From Paraburkholderia sp. BCC1885 (GTDB lineage Bacteria > Pseudomonadota > Gammaproteobacteria > Burkholderiales > Burkholderiaceae), in contig NZ_CAAJGM010000274.1 of the NCBI RefSeq assembly GCF_900996235.1, forward strand, positions 174,332 through 238,331: 64,000 bases of DNA, read 5' to 3'. How positions within the stretch are numbered: the first letter of the stretch is position 1; each line of letters opens with the position of its first letter. The notes beneath the pieces were generated by a model, which saw nothing but the letters and a program-made list of their open reading frames with translations, did no database searches and was not told the origin of the DNA. Below are positions 7,826 through 16,146 of this stretch, one piece after another. The position numbers were made by a program, and so were the translations under genes.

Positions 7826-10800
7826 TTACTGACAAGCCTCACACTCGTCGAAGCCCGCATCGCCCGGACGCATCATGCACACCGGACCATCGGCTTCCGC
7901 AGCGGCTTCGACAGCCACGGCCGGCGCTGCCGCCGCCGCTTGCAGACCACCCGACGAAGCGCCGCCGGCAATGCCGAAGCCGCCTGCCGCGCCGCCACCG
8001 ACGCCGCCCGCACCACCCGAGCCTTCGCTGCCGCCCGAGCTCACCGCGTTCAGCGCGCCGTGCGCCACCGTCGACTTCTCGACGTGCGTGGCCGCCATCG
8101 TGCGGAGGTAATACGTGGTCTTCAGACCGCGCAGCCAGGCGAGCTTGTAGACCTCGTCGAGCTTCTTGCCCGACGCGCCGCCCATGTAAATATTCAGCGA
8201 CTGCGCCTGGTCGATCCACTTCTGGCGACGCGAAGCCGCCTCGACCAGCCACGTTGCGTCGACTTCGAACGCGGTCGCGTAGATCGCGCGCAGGTCGGCC
8301 GGAATGCGGTCGATGCGCGAGAGCGTGCCGTCGAAGTACTTCAGGTCGGCGACCATCACTTCGTCCCACAGGCCGCGCGCCTTCAGGTCGCGCACCAGGT
8401 AGTCGTTGACCACCGTGAATTCGCCCGACAGATTCGACTTCACGTACAGATTCTGGAAGGTCGGTTCGATACAGGCCGACACGCCGATGATGTTGGAGAT
8501 CGTCGCCGTCGGCGCGATCGCCACGCAGTTCGAGTTACGCATGCCGTAGGTGGCGATGCGCGAACGCAGCTCCGTCCAGTCCATCGACTCGCTCGAATCC
8601 ACTTCCACGTAGCCGCCGCGCGCGTCGGCCAGCAGCTTCAGCGTGTCTTGCGGGAGGATGCCGCGATCCCACAGCGAGCCGCGGTAGCTCGAGTAACGGC
8701 CGCGCTCCTGCGCCAGTTCCGTCGACGCGTAGTAGGCGTAATAGCAGACCGCTTCCATCGACGTATCGGCGAACGCCACCGCCTGTTCCGACGCGTAAGG
8801 CGTGCGCAGCAGGTGCAGGCAGTCCTGGAAGCCCATGATGCCCAGACCCACCGGACGGTGCTTCAGGTTCGAGTTACGCGCCTTGGCGACCGCGTAGTAA
8901 TTGATGTCGATCACGTTGTCGAGCATGCGCATCGCCACGCTGATGGTGCGCTTGAGCTTGTCGTGGTCGAGCACCAGGGTGCCGTCGGCCTGCGTCTTCA
9001 GGTGAGCGACGAGGTTCACCGAGCCCAGGTTGCAGACGGCGATTTCGGCGTCGCTGGTGTTCAGGGTGATTTCCGTGCACAGGTTCGACGAGTGGACGAC
9101 GCCCACGTGCTGCTGCGGCGAACGGATGTTGCACGGATCCTTGAACGTGATCCACGGATGGCCGGTTTCGAACAGCATGCCGAGCATCTTGCGCCACAGT
9201 TGCGCCGCCGGAATCTTCTTGAACAGCTTGATCTCGCCGCGCGCGACCTTGTCTTCGTAAGCTGTGTAAGCTGCTTCGAACTCGGCGCCGAACTTGTCGT
9301 GCAGATCCGGGCAGGTGGACGGCGAGAACAGCGTCCAGTCGCCGCCTTCGTGCACGCGCTTCATGAACAGGTCGGGAATCCAGTTCGCCGTGTTCATGTC
9401 GTGGGTGCGGCGACGGTCGTCACCGGTGTTCTTGCGCAGCTCAAGGAATTCTTCAATGTCCAGGTGCCACGACTCCAGGTACGCGCACACCGCGCCCTTG
9501 CGCTTGCCGCCCTGGTTCACGGCCACGGCCGTGTCGTTGACCACTTTCAGGAACGGCACTACGCCTTGCGACTTGCCGTTGGTGCCCTTGATGTGCGAGC
9601 CGAGCGCGCGCACACGCGTCCAGTCGTTGCCCAGACCGCCGGCGAACTTCGACAGCAGCGCGTTTTCCTTCAGCGCTTCGTAGATGCCGTCGAGGTCGTC
9701 GTCCACCGTCGTCAGATAGCACGACGACAGTTGCGAGCGGCGCGTGCCCGAGTTGAACAGCGTCGGCGTGGACGACATGAAGTCGAAGCTCGACAGCACG
9801 TTGTAAAACTCGATGGCGCGCGCTTCGCGATCAATCTCGTTCAGCGCCAGACCCATCGCCACACGCATAAAGAATGCCTGCGGCATTTCGATCCGCACGC
9901 CGTCGTGATGCAGGAAGTAGCGGTCATATAGCGTTTGCAGGCCGAGGTAGCCGAACTGCAGGTCGCGGTCGGCGTCGAGCGCGGCGCCCAGGCGCTTCAG
10001 GTCGTACTGTTGCAGCTTTTCGTCGAGCAGCTCGGCTTGCACGCCGCGCTTGATGAAGCTCGGGAAGTACTCGGCGTAACGCTCGCCCATGGCCGCCTGG
10101 GTGACTTCCTCTTCGAGGATCTCGCGGCGGATCGTGTGCAGCAGGATGCGGGCGGTGACCTGGCTGTACGCCGGATCTTTTTCGATCATCGTGCGCGCAG
10201 CGAGGATGGCCGAGTCGTAGACCTGGCTCATCGGCACGCCGTCGTACAGGTTCTTCACCGTTTCCGCGACGATCGGCTCGGCGCTCACGGCGTCGCCCAG
10301 ATTCGCGCAGGCGGATTCGATGATGCCGCGCAGCGCCACCATATCCAGCGGACGCGTCACGCCGCCGTCGGTGACGGTGAGGCCAAGCGAGCCGTTGGGC
10401 GCTTCGACCGCGTCGTGGCCGCGCTCCTGGGTGCGCTTCTCGCGATACAGCACGTAGGCGCGCGCGACGTTGTGCTCGCCGCCGCGCATCAGCGCGAGTT
10501 CGACCTGATCCTGGATGTCTTCAATATGGAAGGTGCCGCCGTTCGGACGGCTGCGCAGCAGTGCGCGCACCACGCTTTGCGTGAGTTGCTCGACCAGTTC
10601 GCGCACGCGCGCCGATGCCGCGCCCTGACCACCGTTGACGGCCAGAAATGCCTTGGTCACGGCGATGGCAATCTTCGACGGTTCGAACGACACCACGCTG
10701 CCGTTACGACGGATCACCTTGTAGTCGGCGAAGGTCGCTTGCGGGGCGAGCGCTTGCGCGCCTTGTGCCTGGCCGAAGGCCTGGCCAGTGGGTGCGCCCT

Positions 10801-10834
10801 CGTACCGGGTCGTCACGTTATCGGTGGTTTGCAT
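7826..10834 (-). CDS. nrdA: Class Ia ribonucleotide reductase, alpha (catalytic) subunit
   Basis: Reduces ribonucleoside diphosphates to the deoxy forms together with NrdB. The 1002 residues far exceed the 761 of E. coli NrdA. The N-terminus has an ATP-cone (about residues 30-130, starting YKVIRRNGSVVSFEPSKI), followed by a second cone-like segment (about 150-245, LDMVALRGIIESACANLG to YSQVTARIL). The catalytic core shows SSCYLTTVDDDLDGIYE, NLCTEITL and AVCNLGSVNL. The C-terminal redox pair is in DECEACQ. The tail before it is Gly/Ala-rich. The start ATG lies 8 bases after AGGAG; an in-frame TTG at 10840 is rejected. Confidence 0.96.
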   Translation of the reverse strand: MQTTDNVTTRYEGAPTGQAFGQAQGAQALAPQATFADYKVIRRNGSVVSFEPSKIAIAVTKAFLAVNGGQGAASARVRELVEQLTQSVVRALLRSRPNGGTFHIEDIQDQVELALMRGGEHNVARAYVLYREKRTQERGHDAVEAPNGSLGLTVTDGGVTRPLDMVALRGIIESACANLGDAVSAEPIVAETVKNLYDGVPMSQVYDSAILAARTMIEKDPAYSQVTARILLHTIRREILEEEVTQAAMGERYAEYFPSFIKRGVQAELLDEKLQQYDLKRLGAALDADRDLQFGYLGLQTLYDRYFLHHDGVRIEMPQAFFMRVAMGLALNEIDREARAIEFYNVLSSFDFMSSTPTLFNSGTRRSQLSSCYLTTVDDDLDGIYEALKENALLSKFAGGLGNDWTRVRALGSHIKGTNGKSQGVVPFLKVVNDTAVAVNQGGKRKGAVCAYLESWHLDIEEFLELRKNTGDDRRRTHDMNTANWIPDLFMKRVHEGGDWTLFSPSTCPDLHDKFGAEFEAAYTAYEDKVARGEIKLFKKIPAAQLWRKMLGMLFETGHPWITFKDPCNIRSPQQHVGVVHSSNLCTEITLNTSDAEIAVCNLGSVNLVAHLKTQADGTLVLDHDKLKRTISVAMRMLDNVIDINYYAVAKARNSNLKHRPVGLGIMGFQDCLHLLRTPYASEQAVAFADTSMEAVCYYAYYASTELAQERGRYSSYRGSLWDRGILPQDTLKLLADARGGYVEVDSSESMDWTELRSRIATYGMRNSNCVAIAPTATISNIIGVSACIEPTFQNLYVKSNLSGEFTVVNDYLVRDLKARGLWDEVMVADLKYFDGTLSRIDRIPADLRAIYATAFEVDATWLVEAASRRQKWIDQAQSLNIYMGGASGKKLDEVYKLAWLRGLKTTYYLRTMAATHVEKSTVAHGALNAVSSGGSEGSGGAGGVGGGAAGGFGIAGGASSGGLQAAAAAPAVAVEAAAEADGPVCMMRPGDAGFDECEACQ

Positions 10835-11143
10835 GTGCAAAGCTCCTGGTCCTGGAAATGTGCGAAGAGAAATCGCGGATTAGTACGAACGCTGCGCCGG
10901 CGCGAGCGCAAGCGATGGGGTGCAGGAAAGAGACCGGCCGGGCCGGTTGGCGGGATGCGACAGCGGTGAAGCCAGATTCGAATGGATGATGGTCTTCGTC
11001 GTCTGTGTCGCGATCACTTGCCAAGCCCCTTTCCTGAATACTTCTGGACGCCGCCGGTGGTCTTCCGGCCGCGCCGCAAGGATATTTTTTGTGCTGCCGT
11101 GAAGGCTTGCGGCGCCTTGCCCGGAGGACCGGGCGCCACAGAC

Positions 11144-11187
11144 TTATCCACGCGCTATGCACTCAGTTATTCACACGGTTATGCACA
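11144..11187 (+). promoter_or_regulatory. Cluster of three DnaA-type boxes upstream of nrdA
   Basis: TTATCCACG (11144-11152), TTATTCACA (11167-11175) and TTATGCACA (11179-11187) lie in the same orientation. The last two match TTATNCACA exactly and the first has one mismatch. They sit just downstream of the putative nrdA transcription start. E. coli nrdAB is a known DnaA target, so control of dNTP supply by the replication initiator is a reasonable inference. Confidence 0.65.
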
Positions 11188-11192
11188 GCACA

Positions 11193-11239
11193 CCACAAGA
11201 TATAGTGCGTAACTGAGTTTGTGGCACCAAGTATAGTGG
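11193..11239 (-). promoter_or_regulatory. Pair of NrdR-type boxes
   Basis: Two 16-bp sites, CCACAAGATATAGTGC (11193-11208) and GCACCAAGTATAGTGG (11224-11239), resemble the NrdR consensus (near-palindromic, TATA core, CAC/GTG ends). They are offset by 31 bp, about three helical turns, which is the usual NrdR box spacing. The second overlaps the putative -10 element, fitting repression of ribonucleotide reductase by NrdR. Confidence 0.7.
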
Positions 11240-11257
11240 AGATTCGAGACAGTTCAA
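11230..11257 (-). promoter_or_regulatory. Putative sigma-70 promoter of nrdA
   Basis: On the minus strand, TTGAAC (11252-11257), a 16-bp spacer and TATACT (11230-11235). The -10 is inside the second NrdR-type box. Transcription would start near 11222 and leave a leader of about 390 bases. Confidence 0.6.
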
Positions 11258-11375
11258 ATTCATTTATTTGGCCTCGCGGGGTTGACTTTTCACATCGCAC
11301 CACGCGATGCCGCTTCCCGCAGAGCGAGGCTGTGCCTCGCTCTGCGGGCTTGCGGCAAAGTCGCGCAGGGGGGCG

Positions 11376-11972
11376 TTACGGCGTTTTGGAAAACTTGAGA
11401 TAGGGGAAATACTGATCCGCGAGCGCGCTGTCCTGCGCGAGACGCGGCCACTCGAAATGAGGACCTGGATCGGTCTTGCGAGTGGGGGCAATGTCGGAGT
11501 GTCCGGCGAGCGCCGTGACGGGATAGCGTGCCGTCAGCGCCTTCACGAGTGCACCGAGTGTCTCGTATTGCGCCGCTTCGAACGCGGTGGCGTCGCTGCC
11601 TTCCAGTTCGATGCCGATGGAGAAATCGTTGCAGCGCTCGCGGCCGAAAAAATTCGACGCACCCGCGTGCCACGCCCGCTGATCGCAGGAAACGAATTGC
11701 TCCAGCGCGCCGTCACGGTGGATCACGAAATGTGCGGACACCCGCACGCCGCGCAGATGCGTGTCGTAGTACGGATGGGCGTCGCAATCGAGACGGTTGA
11801 GGAACAGGTCCGCGATAGCCGTCCCACCGAACTCGCCTGGCGGCAAGCTGATGTTGTGGATCACGATCAGGCTCGGCACCGCGCCTTCAGGGCGTGCCTC
11901 GAAGTTCGGCGACGGCAGCTTGCGTGCGGCCGTCACCCAACCCTGTGCGTCGATGGTGAAGCCACCGCTCAT
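11376..11972 (-). CDS. ampD: 1,6-anhydro-N-acetylmuramyl-L-alanine amidase AmpD
   Basis: Cytosolic zinc amidase that cleaves the peptide from anhydro-muropeptides during cell-wall recycling; loss typically derepresses AmpC beta-lactamase. 198 residues, normal length. The zinc ligands are expected in VIHN (H39), in GHSDIAPTRKTDPG near the C-terminus and in its Asp. SAHFVIHRDGALEQFV and AWHAGASNF are typical of the amidase_2 fold. The start MSGGFTIDAQGW overlaps the upstream gene by ATGA. A longer in-frame extension to 12083 is the shadow of that gene. Confidence 0.95.
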   Translation of the reverse strand: MSGGFTIDAQGWVTAARKLPSPNFEARPEGAVPSLIVIHNISLPPGEFGGTAIADLFLNRLDCDAHPYYDTHLRGVRVSAHFVIHRDGALEQFVSCDQRAWHAGASNFFGRERCNDFSIGIELEGSDATAFEAAQYETLGALVKALTARYPVTALAGHSDIAPTRKTDPGPHFEWPRLAQDSALADQYFPYLKFSKTP

Positions 11973-12292
11973 CGGGCGTCGCGGCCTGTCGGGCGGGTGG
12001 CGTGACGCTGCGCGTGCGCGGTGCAGCAGAACGGCTCGCCCGCGACCACGATCGAATCGCTCGCCGGCGCGTGCACGCCGCACTCGACACAGCGGATCAT
12101 CGGCTCGGGAAGTTGCGGCGCCTTGGCCGCGCGCGCCTGCGCACCGCCGCCGGGCCGCCCGGCCGCCGAGGAAGCACCCGCCCCGCCAGCGGCGCCGCTA
12201 CGCTGCGCGTTTTGCGCCTCGGAACGGCGGATTGCCTTCACCAGCCATTGGCCGACGACGAACATCAGGATCAGCAGAAAGATTTGTCGCAT
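11969..12292 (-). CDS. Small membrane-anchored PP0621-family protein
   Basis: 107 residues, function unknown. An N-terminal hydrophobic helix (MRQIFLLILMFVVGQWLV) is followed by a Gly/Ala-rich linker. The C-terminal domain carries CVECG and a Cys pair before a His (PFCCTAHAQ), consistent with a small metal-binding module. It ends in a 4-base ATGA overlap with ampD and starts 7 bases after the CcsA-like gene, so the three probably form one operon. Confidence 0.8.
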   Translation of the reverse strand: MRQIFLLILMFVVGQWLVKAIRRSEAQNAQRSGAAGGAGASSAAGRPGGGAQARAAKAPQLPEPMIRCVECGVHAPASDSIVVAGEPFCCTAHAQRHATRPTGRDAR

Positions 12293-12299
12293 GAACCGC

Positions 12300-13226
12300 T
12301 CACACTACAGGACGGTGCAACAGCACCTGGAAAACGAAACGGCTGCCGACGTAGGCCAGCAGCAACGCCACGAACGACGCCAGCACCCAGCGCAACGCCG
12401 CGCGGCCGCGCCAGCCCGACACCTTGCGAGCGGTCAGGAGCGCACCGAACATCAGCCACGACAGAATCGCAAACACGGTCTTGTGATCGAGCCGCAGCGC
12501 GCGGTCGACCAGTTGCTCGCTGAACAGAATGCCCGAGAGCAGTGTCAGCGTGAGCAGCACGAAGCCGGCACTGATCAGGCGGAACAGCAGCTTCTCCAGC
12601 GTCAGCAGCGGCGGCAGGGTATCCAGCCAGCTCGACAGCCAGCCGTTGCCGGCTGCGGCGCCCTGCCGCTGCAGCACGCCGCCGCGCATCGCGTGCAGGC
12701 GGCGCTCGACCAGCAGCATCAGCACCGCATGCAACGCCGCAATCGCAAACAGGCCGTAGGCGATGTTGGCAATCAGGAAGTGCAGCTTGAACATCGGGGC
12801 CGCCGCGTACGACAGCACGTGCACGCCACCAAAGGCGAGCGGCAGCAGCGAAGCCACGCAGGCGAGCGGCAACACCAGCAGTTGCAGGCCGTCGAGCGGA
12901 AAGAAAAAACTCTCGATCCAGTAGATGCCGGCGCCGAGCCAGAACATGGCCGAAAGCGCGAACGCGAAACCGAACACCATGGCGTTCTGCGGGAAGATGG
13001 TGGTATGCAGCAGCACGCCGTGCGCCAGCAGCGCGATGAACAGCAGCAAGCGCCCCGGCGCGCTGAACACGCCAAGGCCTGAGGCCGCCGGCGCGCCGGC
13101 CATGGCCGGCAGCGCCGGCACGCTCTCGAGCACCGGGCGCAACGCGGTGTGCCGGTGCGCGCGCCAGCCCGCGACGGCGAGACCGCCGTACAGGAGCGCA
13201 GTGAGGGCATACAGTACAATATCCAT
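12300..13226 (-). CDS. CcsA/YpjD-like inner-membrane protein (cytochrome c assembly family)
   Basis: 308 residues with roughly eight hydrophobic segments, including LLYGGLAVAGW, LLLFIALLAHGVLL and FVALLLAYVGSRFVF. It resembles the CcsA/HemX/YpjD branch of cytochrome c assembly proteins. I did not find the haem-handling WWD motif, so a role in haem delivery is unproven. It is divergent from ffh with an 81-base gap. No Shine-Dalgarno sequence precedes the ATG. It heads the probable operon with the PP0621-like gene and ampD. Confidence 0.82.
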   Translation of the reverse strand: MDIVLYALTALLYGGLAVAGWRAHRHTALRPVLESVPALPAMAGAPAASGLGVFSAPGRLLLFIALLAHGVLLHTTIFPQNAMVFGFAFALSAMFWLGAGIYWIESFFFPLDGLQLLVLPLACVASLLPLAFGGVHVLSYAAAPMFKLHFLIANIAYGLFAIAALHAVLMLLVERRLHAMRGGVLQRQGAAAGNGWLSSWLDTLPPLLTLEKLLFRLISAGFVLLTLTLLSGILFSEQLVDRALRLDHKTVFAILSWLMFGALLTARKVSGWRGRAALRWVLASFVALLLAYVGSRFVFQVLLHRPVV

Positions 13227-13307
13227 ATTCGAAGTTTACACTAGGCCCCAGTTCCACGACGTGTCCCGCGTCGCGCCGTTCTCCGGCCGCACAGTTCATC
13301 GCTCCCC

Positions 13308-14675
13308 ATGCTCGACAATCTGACTCAACGGATGGCGCGCGTCGTCAAGACGCTGCGCGGCGAAGCCCGCCTCACCGAGGCGAACACCCAGGAGATGCTG
13401 CGCGAGGTGCGCCTTGCCCTCCTCGAGGCCGACGTGGCGCTGCCCGTCGTGCGCGAATTCATCGCCAAGGTGAAGGAGAAGGCCCTCGGCGAGGAAGTCA
13501 TCAGCAGCCTGTCGCCTGGCCAGGCGCTGGTCGGCGTGGTGCAGCGCGAGCTGACTGCGATCATCGGCGGCGACTACGAAGGCAAGGCGGTCGAACTCAA
13601 CCTCGCCGTCACGCCGCCTGCCGTCATTCTGATGGCGGGCCTGCAAGGCGCGGGTAAAACCACCACGGTCGGCAAGCTCGCCAAGCTGCTGCGCGAGAAG
13701 TACAAGAAGAAAGTCCTGACCGTCTCGTGCGACGTCTACCGCCCCGCCGCTATCGCGCAGCTGAAGACGGTGACCGAGCAGGTCGGCGCGGATTTCTTCC
13801 CCTCGGAACCAGACCAGAAGCCGGTCGATATCGCGCGCGCCGCGGTAGATTGGGCCAAACGCCATTATCACGACGTGCTGCTGGTCGACACGGCCGGCCG
13901 TCTCGGTATCGACGAAGCGATGATGCAGGAAATCGCCGCGCTGCACAGCGAGTTGAAACCATCGGAAACATTGTTCGTGGTCGACGCCATGCTCGGCCAG
14001 GACGCGGTCAACACGGCCAAGGCATTTAGCGACGCGCTGCCGCTCACCGGCGTGGTGCTCACCAAGCTCGACGGCGACTCGCGCGGCGGCGCGGCACTTT
14101 CCGTGCGCCACGTCACCGGCAAGCCGATCAAGTTCGTCGGCGTCGCCGAAAAGCTCGACGGCCTGGAGATTTTCTATCCGGACCGGATGGCGAACCGGAT
14201 TCTCGGCATGGGCGACATTCTCGCCCTCGTCGAGGAAGCGCAGCGCGGCGTCGACGTGGAAGCCGCGCAGAAGCTCGCCAACAAGGTCAAGAAAGGCGGC
14301 GACTTCGACCTCAACGATTTCCGCGCGCAACTCACGCAGATGAAGAGCATGGGCGGTTTGTCGTCGCTGATGGACAAGCTGCCGGCGCAGTTCCAGCAGG
14401 CCGCCGCTGGCGCCAACATGGGCATGGCCGAATCGCAGATGCGCCGCATGGAAGGCATCATCAATTCCATGACTCCCACCGAGCGCGCCAAGCCGGAGCT
14501 GATCAAGGCCACCCGCAAGCGCCGCATCGCCGCGGGTGCGGGCGTGCAGGTGCAGGAAGTCAACCGCATGCTGAATCAGTACGAGCAGATGCGCACGATG
14601 ATGAAAAAGCTCAAGGGCGGCAACCTGCAGAAGATGATGCGCGGCATGAAGGGCATGCTGCCCGGCATGCGCTAA
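13308..14675 (+). CDS. ffh: Signal recognition particle protein Ffh
   Basis: SRP54-type GTPase that binds signal sequences and 4.5S RNA and targets membrane proteins to FtsY. 455 residues, normal length. After the N domain, the G domain shows GLQGAGKTTTVGKLAKLL, VDTAGR and TKLDGDSRGGAALS. The C-terminal M domain is methionine-rich (MRRMEGIINSMTPTER, then MMRGMKGMLPGMR) and holds the RNA- and signal-binding surface. The divergent neighbour is the CcsA-like gene; the ffs RNA gene was not seen here. Confidence 0.98.
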   Translation: MLDNLTQRMARVVKTLRGEARLTEANTQEMLREVRLALLEADVALPVVREFIAKVKEKALGEEVISSLSPGQALVGVVQRELTAIIGGDYEGKAVELNLAVTPPAVILMAGLQGAGKTTTVGKLAKLLREKYKKKVLTVSCDVYRPAAIAQLKTVTEQVGADFFPSEPDQKPVDIARAAVDWAKRHYHDVLLVDTAGRLGIDEAMMQEIAALHSELKPSETLFVVDAMLGQDAVNTAKAFSDALPLTGVVLTKLDGDSRGGAALSVRHVTGKPIKFVGVAEKLDGLEIFYPDRMANRILGMGDILALVEEAQRGVDVEAAQKLANKVKKGGDFDLNDFRAQLTQMKSMGGLSSLMDKLPAQFQQAAAGANMGMAESQMRRMEGIINSMTPTERAKPELIKATRKRRIAAGAGVQVQEVNRMLNQYEQMRTMMKKLKGGNLQKMMRGMKGMLPGMR

Positions 14676-14848
14676 GGCCTGCGGCTCGCCTGGGGTGATG
14701 CCCCGAGGCGGATGATCCGGGCCGGCCAGATCTTCTTGACAACCAGGGCGCGCGTTTCGGAACGCGGGTATATGCTGTAGCGCGCGCCGTCGTTCTCGCC
14801 GGTTTTCTTTCCTACACTAATGTATACAGCGACAACCCGCCAGACGTC

Positions 14849-15400
14849 ATGAATCGCGAAGAAGCTCTCCACATATTCCGCCACTCCGAAGAAATCGTTT
14901 CGGCCCAGGACGTCAGCGCGTCGATCAGCGGAATGGCCGCGGCCATTGCTGCCGAAATGAGCGGGGAGTTTCCGCTCGTGCTGTCCGTGATGGGCGGCGC
15001 GGCGGTGTTCACCGGCATGCTGCTGCCGCATCTCGACTTCCCGCTCGAATTCGACTACATCCACCTCACGCGCTATCGCAACTCGACCAAGGGCGGCAGC
15101 GAGATGCAATGGCGGGTGGCGCCGGCCGAGTCGGTGAAGGATCGTGTCGTGCTGGTGCTCGACGACATCCTCGACGAAGGCGAGACCATGGCCGCGATCC
15201 GCGACCGCATCCTCGCGATGGGCGCGCAGCGCTTCATGAGCGCGGTGCTGTGCGAGAAGATCATTCCGAAGGCCAAGCCGCTGCGCCCGGACTTTTGCGG
15301 CTTCGAAGTGCCGGACCGTTATGTGTTCGGCTGCGGCATGGATGCCAAGGGATATTGGCGCAACCTGCCCACGATCCGCGCCTTGACGGACGGCGCGTGA
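14849..15400 (+). CDS. Hypoxanthine(-guanine) phosphoribosyltransferase family protein
   Basis: Purine-salvage type phosphoribosyltransferase, 183 residues. The PRPP-binding motif is VLVLDDILDEGETMAAI (about residue 100), and FPLVLSVMGGAAVFTGML corresponds to the N-terminal hypoxanthine phosphoribosyltransferase core. It would convert hypoxanthine and/or guanine to IMP/GMP. Base specificity cannot be read directly. A bidirectional terminator follows. The 172 bases between ffh and this gene hold no clear feature. Confidence 0.88.
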   Translation: MNREEALHIFRHSEEIVSAQDVSASISGMAAAIAAEMSGEFPLVLSVMGGAAVFTGMLLPHLDFPLEFDYIHLTRYRNSTKGGSEMQWRVAPAESVKDRVVLVLDDILDEGETMAAIRDRILAMGAQRFMSAVLCEKIIPKAKPLRPDFCGFEVPDRYVFGCGMDAKGYWRNLPTIRALTDGA

Positions 15401-15455
15401 AGCACTTGTAAAGCACGTGCGGCGATAGATAGCGCGGCGGGATCGACCCGCGCGC

Positions 15456-15486
15456 ATAAAAAAAGCGGCCCCTCGGCCGCTTTTTT
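15456..15486. terminator. Bidirectional terminator between the phosphoribosyltransferase gene and marC
   Basis: The hairpin AAGCGGCC-CCTC-GGCCGCTT is flanked by an A run on the left and a T run on the right. It can stop the plus-strand gene and the convergent marC transcript. Confidence 0.85.
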
Positions 15487-15534
15487 GTTGCTCGCCGCGC
15501 GGCGCCGAACCCACTCGCCACGCGCGGCTTTCAC

Positions 15535-16134
15535 TCACAGCTGATGCACGAAAGACCGGACCCCTCCGAGAATCATCTCCACCGAAATCGCCACCAGCAA
15601 CAACCCCATCAGGCGCTCGAACGCCATCATCGTGCGCTCGCCCAGCCATTTCTGGATGCGCTCCGCCAGCATCAACACGATGGCGCAGACGAGCATCGTC
15701 ACCGTCAGCGCGCCGATCCATTCCAGCGTCTTGCCGGGCGCCTGCGAGGTCAGCAGCATTACCGTCGCCAGCGCCGACGGGCCGGCCAGCGCGGGAATCG
15801 CGAGCGGCACGATGAGCGGCTCGCCGCCCCTGGTGTCGTTACCGAACGGGCCGTCCGGATGCGGAAAGACCATGCGGATGGCGATCAGAAACAGCACGAG
15901 GCCGCCGCCGATCCGCAATGACTGATCGGTGAGATTCATCATTCGCAGAAAGCGGTCGCCGCCCACCATGAACGCCAGCAGGATCGCGAAAGCAATCGCC
16001 ACCTCCCGCAGGATCACGACCGCGCGCCGCTCGGGCGCCACCCCGCGCAGACAACTGATGAAGAGCGGGATGTTGCCGAGCGGGTCGGTGATCAGCAGGA
16101 GCAGGACGGTCGCAGACAGAAAGGTGTACTCCAC
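15535..16134 (-). CDS. MarC/YchE-family integral membrane protein
   Basis: 199 residues, mostly hydrophobic, with about six predicted membrane segments (for example TVLLLLITDPLGNIPLFISCL and VTMLVCAIVLML). The family signature PLGNIP near the N-terminus and the GPSALATVMLL region are clear. The transport or enzymatic function of the family is not established. The gene follows proS by 12 bases and is likely cotranscribed with it. Confidence 0.88.
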   Translation of the reverse strand: MEYTFLSATVLLLLITDPLGNIPLFISCLRGVAPERRAVVILREVAIAFAILLAFMVGGDRFLRMMNLTDQSLRIGGGLVLFLIAIRMVFPHPDGPFGNDTRGGEPLIVPLAIPALAGPSALATVMLLTSQAPGKTLEWIGALTVTMLVCAIVLMLAERIQKWLGERTMMAFERLMGLLLVAISVEMILGGVRSFVHQL

Positions 16135-16146
16135 CGTCCGCTCCGC

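Larger units (their letters stand above)
10835..11375. other. nrdA upstream region and long leader
   Basis: This 541-base region between nrdA and ampD contains the putative nrdA promoter (11230-11257), two NrdR-type boxes, three DnaA-type boxes and about 390 bases of untranslated leader before the nrdA start. The leader has a GC-rich inverted repeat near 11112-11137 (GGCGCC repeated at each end). I found no credible ORF in it. Confidence 0.65.

Noticed and set aside
7595..9931. Very long plus-strand open frame opposite nrdA
   Set aside because: Arg/His-rich translation typical of the antisense frame of a high-GC gene; nrdA on the other strand is certain.
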